In this document: positions 1 through 5,182 of the stretch, piece after piece
Layout of the letters: the number at the start of each line of letters is the position of its first letter
Position numbering within the stretch: the stretch's first letter is position 1
Source of the DNA: an uncultured Actinomycetes bacterium
GTDB taxonomy: Bacteria; Actinomycetota; Thermoleophilia; Solirubrobacterales; 70-9
Assembly: GCA_946886425.1 (NCBI GenBank)
Contig: CAMPIP010000165.1
Location: 1 to 5,338 of the forward strand
DNA: 5,338 bases
Direction: 5' to 3'
The notes under the pieces: model-generated
What the model was told of the DNA's origin: nothing
Databases searched by the model: none
What the model saw: the letters and a program-made list of their open reading frames with translations, nothing else
Program-made: the position numbers and the translations under genes

Positions 1-90
1 GCCGCCGCCCTCGGGCGGGTGGCCCGCCCGGGCGGGGCGGGGCGCCCCCCCGCGGGCCTCCCCGCCGCGCCGCCCCCGCCCCCCCCCGCG
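1..90. repeat. Extreme G+C low-complexity block with nested inverted repeats
   Basis: Only three of the first 90 bases are not G or C (T at 11, 20 and 59), and there is no A. The arms CGGGCGGG (12-19) and CCCGCCCG (23-30) form a perfect 8-bp hairpin with a 3-base loop. The second arm also belongs to a perfect 14-base palindrome at 23-36 (CCCGCCCGGGCGGG), so two structures compete. A further palindrome, GGGGCGCCCC, lies at 39-48, and a run of nine C occupies 79-87. The block begins about 20 bases beyond the pgsA stop in the direction of pgsA transcription, so hairpins here could end that transcript, but no U-tract follows. Any reading frame through it is open only because A and T are absent, so no gene is called. 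It may also be a poor-quality contig edge. Confidence 0.6.
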
Positions 91-109
91 ACTGAATTCG
101 CCCAGGGGC

Positions 110-688
110 CTACCGGTCCCCTCTAGGCAGGACGCTCTGCCCCACTCCCTCAGCCCGCTGTTCCTCGATCCGCTTGCGCAACCCGAAGAAGTAATCCGCC
201 CCGCTGATCACCGTTACCACCAGCGCCGCGTAAACCAGCAGGTCCACGCCCAAGGGCGCCGGGTTGGCGATGATCAGGGCGAAGACGGCGGCGATCTGGA
301 GAACCGTCTTCAGCTTGCCGAGCCAGCTGGCGGCGATGATGATGCCGCGCTCAGAGGCGATCGTGCGGAGGATGGTGACGGCGATCTCGCGGGCGATGAT
401 CACCATCGCCACCCAGGCTTCGAGGCGGCCGAGGGAGACCAGCGAGAGCAGGGCGCCGATGATCAGCAGCTTGTCGGCGAGCGGGTCCATCAGCTTGCCG
501 AAGGTGGTGATCGAGCCGCGGGAGCGCGCGAAATAGCCGTCGAGGCCGTCGGTGGCGGCGGCGAGGGCGAAGACCGCGGCGGCCAGGGTGTCCCCGTTCG
601 GCGTCTCGCCGAGCAGCGCCACGACCACGACCGGCACCGCCAGGATGCGCAGCAGGGTCAGCGCATTCGGCAGGTTGAGCGGAAACAC
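110..688 (-). CDS. pgsA: CDP-diacylglycerol--glycerol-3-phosphate 3-phosphatidyltransferase (PGP synthase)
   Basis: This integral membrane enzyme transfers the phosphatidyl group of CDP-diacylglycerol to glycerol-3-phosphate, the committed step to phosphatidylglycerol and cardiolipin. The CDP-alcohol phosphatidyltransferase signature is complete. In 192-residue numbering it reads D47-x2-D50-G51-x2-A54-R55-x8-G64-x3-D68-x3-D72, which includes the Mg-binding aspartates. PgsA-like elements follow: R100-E101-I102, R108 and G124-K-L-K-T with Q131. Hydrophobic segments lie near residues 10-27, 35-46, 74-87, 93-110, 128-140 and the C-terminal third. The GTG at 688 is chosen because NLPNALTLLR then sits at the N-terminus as in the family, the length is usual, and the codon lies 4 bases after the MMPL stop, suggesting coupling. 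An in-frame ATG at 766 would add 26 polar residues and overlap the MMPL gene by 74 bases, so I reject it. No strong Shine-Dalgarno precedes the GTG. Other CDP-alcohol transferases (PssA, cardiolipin synthase) are less likely from these motifs. Confidence 0.93.
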   Translation of the reverse strand: MFPLNLPNALTLLRILAVPVVVVALLGETPNGDTLAAAVFALAAATDGLDGYFARSRGSITTFGKLMDPLADKLLIIGALLSLVSLGRLEAWVAMVIIAREIAVTILRTIASERGIIIAASWLGKLKTVLQIAAVFALIIANPAPLGVDLLVYAALVVTVISGADYFFGLRKRIEEQRAEGVGQSVLPRGDR

Positions 689-692
689 ACGC

Positions 693-2942
693 TCAGTCTG
701 ACTTGTCGGAGCCCTCGTGGGAGTGGAGAACGCCCGCCCGGTGGGGATTTTGCCCCGCCGCGGCAAGCTCCGCGTCGCGCTCGGCGAAGTACTCCTCGCC
801 CTCGATGCTGATCCTCGGCAGGATCCGGTCCAACCGGCCCGGCAGCCACCAGGCCCGCTTGCCGAGCAGGACCATCACGGCCGGCACCAGCAGGCAGCGC
901 ACCACAGTCGAGTCGATCGCGATCGCCGCCGCCAAGCCGACCCCGAACTCCTTCACCACCGGATCGCCATTGAGGACGAAGCTCGTGAAGACGCAGACCA
1001 TGATCGCCGCCGCCGAGGTGATCACCCGGCCGGTGTTGGCGAGCCCTTCGACGACCGCCCGGCGCTCGTCGCCGTGCTGCTTGAAGTGCTCTCGCATCTG
1101 CGTCAGCAGGAACACCTCGTAGTCCATCGAGAGGCCGAAGAGGATCGCGAACATCAGCAGCGGCACGAAGCTGACGATCGGGATCGAGTGGTCGAGCCCG
1201 ATCAGCGAGGAGCCCCAGCCGAGCTGGAAGACCGCCGTGACCACCCCGTAGGCGGCCGCGACCGAGATCAGGTTCATCGCCGCCGCCTTTATCGGCACCA
1301 GGATCGATCGGAAGGCGACCAGCAGGACCAGGAAGGAAAGCCCGACGACGATCGCGATCATCAGCGGCAGCTTGTCGGCGATCTGGGTCGCCAGGTCGAT
1401 GTAGCCGGCGGTCTGGCCGCCCACGTAGGAGGCGGCTTCCGTCCCCTGCAGCGCCCTGGGGATGACCGTGTCGCGGAGGTCTTCGACCAGGCTGACGGTC
1501 TTGTCGGCCCACGGCTCCGACTTCGAGATCACCGTGAAGACGGCGACCCTGCCGTCCTTGTCGAGGTCGGCTTCGCTGACCGCGGCGACGTCGGCTGCCC
1601 CGCCGATCGCTTTCTGCAGACCCGGCAGCACCTGCTTGGCTTCCGCCGGCGAGCTGAACTCGGAGGCGATCAGGAGCGGGCCGTTGACGCCGGGGCCGAA
1701 GCCAGAGTTGAGGCCGTCGTAGGCCTGGCGCGCGGTCGTGTCCTTGGGGAGGGCGCTGATGTCGTTCTGGCCGAGGTCGAGCTGGAAGATCGGCAGCGCC
1801 AGCACCACGAGCACCAGCGTTGCCGCGATCGCCGAGCGCCAGGGCCGCACCGAGACCCCCTCGGCCCAGCGCCGCCAGCCGTGCGGCTCCTTGTCGTCCG
1901 GGTGGGTCTTGCCGAGCTTGACCCGCAGCGAGTCGATATGGGGCCCGAGCGCGCCCAGCATCGCCGGCAGCAGCGTCGCCGCCGCGGTGACCGCGACGAC
2001 CACGGCGATCGCGGCGGTGAAGCCGAGCGTCGCCACCAGCGGGATCCCGGCGAAGGCCAGCGAGCAGAGCGCGATCACGACCGTGAAGCCGGCGAAGACG
2101 ACGGCGCCGCCGGCGGTCGCCGTGGCGCGCGCGATCGACTCGCGCATCTCCATCCCTTCGCCGAGCTGGAGTTTGTGGCGGGTGACGATGAACAGCGCGT
2201 AGTCGATGCCGACGCCGAGCCCGATCATCGTTGCCAGGGTCGAGGCGACCCCGGGAATCTGCACCGCGTGCTCGAGCAGGCGGATGATCGAGAGCGCGCA
2301 GGCGAGCCCGATCACCGCCGAGACGATCGGCAGCAGCATCGCCGTCGCCGTCCCGAAGGCGAAGAGCAGGATGATCACGGCGGCCGTGAGCCCGATCGCC
2401 TCGCTGATCTCGGTCGAGGGCTTGGAGAGCTGCTGGCCGACGTAGCCGCCGACGGAGGCTTCGAGCCCGGCGGCTTCCGCCGGTTTGGCGGCGACGAGAA
2501 TCCGTTCCGCCTCTTCTTCGTCGATTTCCCCCGGGCCGATGCTGAGGACGACCGGGATGTAGCCGATCTGCCCGTCTTCGCTGAGGGTCTCGGCGCCCTC
2601 CCTGCTGAGGGGGCTGACCGCCGAGTTGACGTCGCCAAAAAATTCGAGTTTCTTGACGGTTTCTTCGACCGCGGCCGCGTACCGCGGTTCGGTCAGCTGC
2701 TTGCCCTTCGGCGCCCTCAGGACCAGCGGGTTGCTTCCGTAGGCCTGTTCGGGCAGGTTGTCTTCGAGCAGTTCGGTGGCGATCGTCGAGTCGGTCCCCG
2801 GCAGGGTCAGGTTTTCGCTCGTTTTGCTGCCGCCGGCCTGGCCAATCAGGACGAGGGCGACGGCAACGACGACCCAGAGGCCGATCACCGGGTAGTGATG
2901 TCGCGCGCAGAAACGCCCGATGGCGTACAGCGGCGCGGTCAC
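693..2942 (-). CDS. MMPL (RND/HAE2-type) family membrane transporter
   Basis: This is a 749-residue proton-driven exporter of the MMPL branch of the RND superfamily, which typically moves lipids or other hydrophobic molecules across the cytoplasmic membrane. Two homologous halves are visible. Each has one membrane helix, an extracytoplasmic domain and five more helices: TM1 near 18-36, porter domain about 40-180, TM2-6 about 182-332; then TM7 near 370-388, second domain about 390-520, TM8-12 about 525-692. Each half carries a conserved Asp-Tyr pair in its fourth helix, D247-Y248 in GLGVGIDY and D607-Y608 in LFGLSMDY. These match the proton-relay pairs of mycobacterial MmpL3. The C-terminus is short (about 55 residues) and lacks the long cytoplasmic tail of MmpL3. 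The start is GTG at 2942, 7 bases after the upstream lipoprotein stop. GAGAAGGG at the end of that gene can serve as a Shine-Dalgarno, though with a long spacing of about 11 bases. The substrate cannot be told; adjacency to pgsA hints at lipids. Confidence 0.94.
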   Translation of the reverse strand: MTAPLYAIGRFCARHHYPVIGLWVVVAVALVLIGQAGGSKTSENLTLPGTDSTIATELLEDNLPEQAYGSNPLVLRAPKGKQLTEPRYAAAVEETVKKLEFFGDVNSAVSPLSREGAETLSEDGQIGYIPVVLSIGPGEIDEEEAERILVAAKPAEAAGLEASVGGYVGQQLSKPSTEISEAIGLTAAVIILLFAFGTATAMLLPIVSAVIGLACALSIIRLLEHAVQIPGVASTLATMIGLGVGIDYALFIVTRHKLQLGEGMEMRESIARATATAGGAVVFAGFTVVIALCSLAFAGIPLVATLGFTAAIAVVVAVTAAATLLPAMLGALGPHIDSLRVKLGKTHPDDKEPHGWRRWAEGVSVRPWRSAIAATLVLVVLALPIFQLDLGQNDISALPKDTTARQAYDGLNSGFGPGVNGPLLIASEFSSPAEAKQVLPGLQKAIGGAADVAAVSEADLDKDGRVAVFTVISKSEPWADKTVSLVEDLRDTVIPRALQGTEAASYVGGQTAGYIDLATQIADKLPLMIAIVVGLSFLVLLVAFRSILVPIKAAAMNLISVAAAYGVVTAVFQLGWGSSLIGLDHSIPIVSFVPLLMFAILFGLSMDYEVFLLTQMREHFKQHGDERRAVVEGLANTGRVITSAAAIMVCVFTSFVLNGDPVVKEFGVGLAAAIAIDSTVVRCLLVPAVMVLLGKRAWWLPGRLDRILPRISIEGEEYFAERDAELAAAGQNPHRAGVLHSHEGSDKSD

Positions 2943-2949
2943 GGGTCAA

Positions 2950-3537
2950 TCATCCCTTCTCGCCCGGCGGCGGAGCGGTTCCGTTCTCGAACGCTTCCGG
3001 GATCGTCTCGAGCGGACGGGCTCCGAGGGCCCGGCGCAGCAGCACCAGGTGCTGGGCCTGGTTGGCGACGATCGAGCCCATCAGCGAGCGGGGCCAAGGC
3101 GCGGTCAGGTTGGAAAGCGCCCTCAGGCCGCCGTCGATCGAGACGCTTTCGACCGCGTATAGGAAGGCGAGGGCGTCGGCGCGGGTCCGCAGCTCATCGC
3201 TCTCGATCTCTTCGTCCTCCGGTTCGGACTTGGCGCCGAGGCCGCGCAGCGCCTTGAGGATCGCGTCGGCGTGTTCCTGTTCCTGGGCGCGGAACCGGGC
3301 CGCCATCGCCCGGTCGCCGCCGCGCAGCAGCGGCAGCACCCGCCCGTAGGCGTCGACGGCCGCCAGCTCTCGGGAGAGCACCCGATTGAGGACTTCGGCG
3401 TCGGCCTCCTTGTCCGGGACCGCGGTGGTCGTGCTGCCGCCGCTGCCGCAGCCAGCCAGCAGGACGGCGACGAGCAGGGCGCCGAGCGCGAGGGCGCGCC
3501 GCGCCCCGCCGCGCGGCGTGATTCGGTTCGGTGCCAT
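2950..3537 (-). CDS. Ferritin-like domain lipoprotein
   Basis: This is a 195-residue predicted lipoprotein. An n-region with several arginines (R13-R14), a hydrophobic stretch (about 15-27) and a lipobox L27-A28-G29-C30 predict lipidation at C30 and anchoring outside the cytoplasmic membrane. A Gly/Ser/Thr linker leads into an all-helical domain (about 44-172) built like a ferritin-like four-helix bundle: E57 and Y64 in helix 1, E86-Q-E88-H89 (ExxH) in helix 2, E130 in helix 3, and Q160-A-Q-H163 in helix 4. The last motif has Gln where a second ExxH would be expected, so the di-metal site may be altered or lost. The function of these exported ferritin-like proteins is unsettled; iron or oxidative-stress roles are inference. 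The start at 3537 is fixed by the signal peptide: a 50-residue upstream extension in the same frame would bury it. The gene heads a three-gene unit with the MMPL transporter and pgsA. No Shine-Dalgarno is visible before the ATG. Confidence 0.85.
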   Translation of the reverse strand: MAPNRITPRGGARRALALGALLVAVLLAGCGSGGSTTTAVPDKEADAEVLNRVLSRELAAVDAYGRVLPLLRGGDRAMAARFRAQEQEHADAILKALRGLGAKSEPEDEEIESDELRTRADALAFLYAVESVSIDGGLRALSNLTAPWPRSLMGSIVANQAQHLVLLRRALGARPLETIPEAFENGTAPPPGEKG

Positions 3538-4267
3538 GAACGAGCCGGAAAGCCTAAGCGACAGGCCGGCATCCTCCCCCGCCGAGCGTGAGCGGAACCT
3601 CGCCGCGCTGGCGGCCGAGATCCACGTCTGCCGCCGCTGCCCGCGGCTGGTCGGGTGGCGCGAGGCAGCCGCGGCCGACCCGCCCAAGCGCTACCGCGGC
3701 CAGGACTACTGGGCGCGGCCGATCGACGGCTTCGGCGACCCGGCGGCGCGGCTGGTAATCGTCGGCCTCGCCCCGGCCGCGCACGGCGCCAACCGCACCG
3801 GCCGGATCTTCACCGGCGACCGCTCCGGCGATTGGCTCTTCGCCGCCCTGCACCGGACCGGCTACGCCAATCAAGCCGAGGCCGAGCACCGCGGCGACGG
3901 CCTGCGCCTGCGCGACGCCTGGGTCACCGCGACGGTCCGCTGCGCCCCGCCCGCCAACAGGCCGACCCCGGCCGAGCGCGACAACTGCCTGCCTTACCTG
4001 GAGCGCGAGCTGGCCCTGCTCGACCGCTGCCAAGTGATCGTCGCCCTCGGCGCCTTCGGCTGGGACGGCTTCCTGCGGTCGGCGCGGGCGCTGGGCGTCG
4101 AGGTGCCGCGCCCGCGACCCCGCTTCGGCCACGGCGCCGAGGCCAGAGTCGGCCCCTGGCGACTGCTCGGCTGCTACCACCCGAGCCAGCAGAACACCTT
4201 CACCGGCAGGCTCACCGTGCCGATGACCGACGCCGTCTTCGCCCGCGCCCGCGAGCTCTCGAGCTAG
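3536..4267 (+). CDS. udgB: Family 5 (UdgB-type) iron-sulfur uracil-DNA glycosylase
   Basis: This 243-residue DNA repair enzyme should excise uracil, and in this family often hypoxanthine and other deaminated bases, to start base excision repair. Four cysteines spaced as in the [4Fe-4S] family 4/5 glycosylases are present: C32-x2-C35, C136 and C151. Catalytic motif 1 is GLAPAAHGANRTGR (77-90) followed by FTGDRSGD (92-99). It has Ala where other UDG families have a catalytic Asp or Asn, a mark of family 5. Motif 2 is H215-P-S-Q-Q-N-T-F-T-G-R (215-225), and RCAPPANRPTP (135-145) is also characteristic. High-GC bacteria are prone to cytosine deamination, which fits a dedicated backup glycosylase. 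The ATG at 3536 is the last start before the conserved EIHVCRRCP; a GTG at 3518 would extend into the divergent gene. Neither has a clear Shine-Dalgarno. Start and stop both overlap neighbouring genes on the other strand, so the promoter must lie inside the lipoprotein gene. Confidence 0.94.
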   Translation: MNEPESLSDRPASSPAERERNLAALAAEIHVCRRCPRLVGWREAAAADPPKRYRGQDYWARPIDGFGDPAARLVIVGLAPAAHGANRTGRIFTGDRSGDWLFAALHRTGYANQAEAEHRGDGLRLRDAWVTATVRCAPPANRPTPAERDNCLPYLERELALLDRCQVIVALGAFGWDGFLRSARALGVEVPRPRPRFGHGAEARVGPWRLLGCYHPSQQNTFTGRLTVPMTDAVFARARELSS

Positions 4268-4917
4268 CCCTCCATCCCCTCCATCGGCGGCACCGGGCGC
4301 CGCTCGCTCTCCCCGGGGGTCTCGTAGGCCATCGTCACCGCCGAGACCTGAAAGCCGGCCTCCCCGGCGCCCGAGAGCCTGGCGGCGGCGCTGTTCTGGA
4401 TCGTGAGGACCCGTTTCAGCGTCTCCGTCATCACCTCGTTCAGCTGGCCCCACCCCTCCTCGTCGAGGATCATCTTCGTCCAGGCGAGGTGGCGGTCCTC
4501 ACGGGCATCGAAGGTGCCGGAGCTGAGCGCGGTGCCAGCGTCGTCGATGACGTTTTGCAGGAGCGAGGCCGACATTCCCGGCCGCACCGAGGCCGGGAGT
4601 CGGCGCCACTCTTCGTCGTCGAGGAAGATCCGAGTTGTCGCGCGGTAGTAGTGCTCGACGGCGCCCCGGCGCGGCTCGGTGCCAACCAGCTCGATGCACT
4701 CGCACTGCTTGAGGACGTTGATGTGGTAGCTGACGTGTCCCACGCCCTGCTTCAGCTCTTTGGCGATTTCGTTGGGGCTGGCGACGCGTTCGTTGAGGAT
4801 CGAGAGCGCCTGCGCACGGACGGGATGGGCTAGGGCTTTGATCAGCTGTTGGTCGACGACTTCACGCTTGGCGCCCTGCTCCTGCTCTGCGTTCTTGCCG
4901 TCCTGCGGGGTGGCCAT
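4264..4917 (-). CDS. ArsR-like winged-helix transcriptional regulator
   Basis: This is a 217-residue predicted cytoplasmic DNA-binding protein. After a polar tail (1-20), a winged helix-turn-helix spans about 22-95: ALAHPVRAQALSIL begins it, ASPNEIAKEL is the positioning helix, GVGHVSYHINVLKQ (58-71) the recognition helix, and RRGAVEHYYR (83-92) the wing. A C-terminal part of about 120 residues, rich in acidic positions (FDAREDRHL, LDEEGWGQLNEV), probably dimerises or senses a signal. C72 and C74 form a CxC, but it follows the recognition helix rather than lying in the helix that carries the ArsR metal site, so I do not infer metal sensing. From memory, similar proteins form a large paralogous family in Thermoleophilia; none has a function I can name. 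The ATG at 4917 is preferred because GGAG sits 6 bases upstream; an in-frame ATG at 4929 lacks a Shine-Dalgarno and would add four residues. Its stop overlaps that of udgB, and a palindrome cluster lies just upstream. Confidence 0.87.
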   Translation of the reverse strand: MATPQDGKNAEQEQGAKREVVDQQLIKALAHPVRAQALSILNERVASPNEIAKELKQGVGHVSYHINVLKQCECIELVGTEPRRGAVEHYYRATTRIFLDDEEWRRLPASVRPGMSASLLQNVIDDAGTALSSGTFDAREDRHLAWTKMILDEEGWGQLNEVMTETLKRVLTIQNSAAARLSGAGEAGFQVSAVTMAYETPGESERRPVPPMEGMEG

Positions 4918-4944
4918 CGGGGTCTCCATTCGTTGGGGAAGCTC

Positions 4945-4984
4945 TGATCAATACATGGTATGACCAGTACTAGGCCCTTTGGGC
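4945..4984. promoter_or_regulatory. Cluster of short palindromes upstream of the winged-helix gene (candidate operator)
   Basis: Five short dyads fall within 40 bases: TGATCA (4945-4950), ATAC-ATG-GTAT (4951-4961), TGGT-ATG-ACCA (4956-4966, overlapping the previous one), AGTACT (4966-4971) and GCCC-TTT-GGGC (4974-4984). They begin 28 bases upstream of the preferred regulator start, in the gap between the regulator and the plus-strand small ORF. That is where a dimeric winged-helix protein would be expected to bind for autoregulation or control of the divergent genes. No convincing -35/-10 pair is seen. Operator function is inference from position and symmetry only. Confidence 0.3.
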
Positions 4985-5057
4985 AAAATTGCAGGGATTC
5001 TCGGGTAAACCGGTCGACTGTGGGAACGCTTTTAATCGCTGGATGGGTCTTAAGCAT

Positions 5058-5077
5058 TGTCGGCCGGGAAACCGACA
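5058..5077 (+). other. Stem-loop in the putative 5' leader of the small ORF
   Basis: TGTCGG (5058-5063) and CCGACA (5072-5077) form a perfect 6-bp stem with an 8-base loop, CCGGGAAA. It ends 36 bases before the ATG of the small ORF and 21 bases before the AGGAG of its ribosome binding site. It could shape the leader RNA or be a protein site. There is no U-tract, so it is not a classic terminator. A stem of this size can occur by chance. Confidence 0.25.
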
Positions 5078-5098
5078 TGGGAGAGCCAGGAACCCGAG

Positions 5099-5109
5099 AG
5101 GAGAGGGAG
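5099..5109 (+). promoter_or_regulatory. Strong purine-rich ribosome binding site for the small ORF
   Basis: A purine-only run contains AGGAG (5099-5103, 10 bases before the ATG) and GAGGG (5103-5107, 6 bases before it). It is one of the clearest Shine-Dalgarno signals in the window, where udgB, pgsA and the lipoprotein have none. This is the main reason to take the 19-codon ORF as translated. Confidence 0.6.
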
Positions 5110-5113
5110 ATAG

Positions 5114-5173
5114 ATGAGCTTCAGGAAGACCGCGCACGTCGTCCCCACCGCCGCTATCCACAAGAGCAAGTAA
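5114..5173 (+). CDS. Small ORF, 19-residue peptide (candidate RiPP precursor or leader peptide)
   Basis: The ATG at 5114 opens a 19-codon frame ending in TAA, encoding a basic peptide (MSFRKTAHVVPTAAIHKSK). It has one Phe, two His, five Lys/Arg, two Ser and two Thr, and no Cys, Asp, Glu, Asn or Trp. It is not hydrophobic enough for a membrane or signal peptide. A strong Shine-Dalgarno precedes it, and its TAA forms part of the AAGG that precedes the next gene, 9 bases on and in the same frame. I do not recognise the peptide. Because the next gene starts like a peptide-recognition domain, one reading is a very short precursor as in microcin C systems. Against this, microcin C-type peptides end in Asn, this one ends in Lys, and there is no Cys for thiazole formation. 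Alternatives are a regulatory upstream ORF or an N-terminal piece cut off from the next gene by a stop. It is short enough to be missed by usual gene finders. Confidence 0.45.
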   Translation: MSFRKTAHVVPTAAIHKSK

Positions 5174-5182
5174 GGCGCAGCC

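Noticed and set aside
689..766. Upstream ATG (766) as start of pgsA
   Set aside because: It would add 26 polar residues unlike the family and overlap the MMPL coding region; the GTG at 688 gives the normal N-terminus and length.
2637..2642. Run of six A inside the MMPL gene as a slippage or frameshift site
   Set aside because: It encodes an ordinary Phe-Phe (TTT TTT) on the coding strand and the frame is intact on both sides.
658..2949. 763-codon minus-strand frame overlapping the MMPL gene in another frame
   Set aside because: It is Arg/Gly/Asp/Pro-rich without motifs. The frame from GTG 2942 has membrane helices and paired Asp-Tyr motifs instead.
717..3257. Very long plus-strand open frame (846 codons) opposite the MMPL and lipoprotein genes
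   Set aside because: Its translation is a monotonous Asp/Arg/Gly/His mixture with no domain. It is the antisense shadow of GC-rich codons; the minus-strand frame has clear transporter motifs.
3538..3687. 50-residue N-terminal extension of the ferritin-like lipoprotein
   Set aside because: It would bury the signal peptide and lipobox in the interior and overlap the udgB coding region.
3554..4453. Long minus-strand frame opposite udgB
   Set aside because: Low-complexity Gly/Ala/Arg shadow; the plus strand carries all family 5 glycosylase motifs.
5023..5049. GGAAC, 17 bases, GGTC as a possible ECF-sigma promoter for the small ORF
   Set aside because: The -10 side is weak and such short matches are frequent; it is not supportable without a mapped transcript start.
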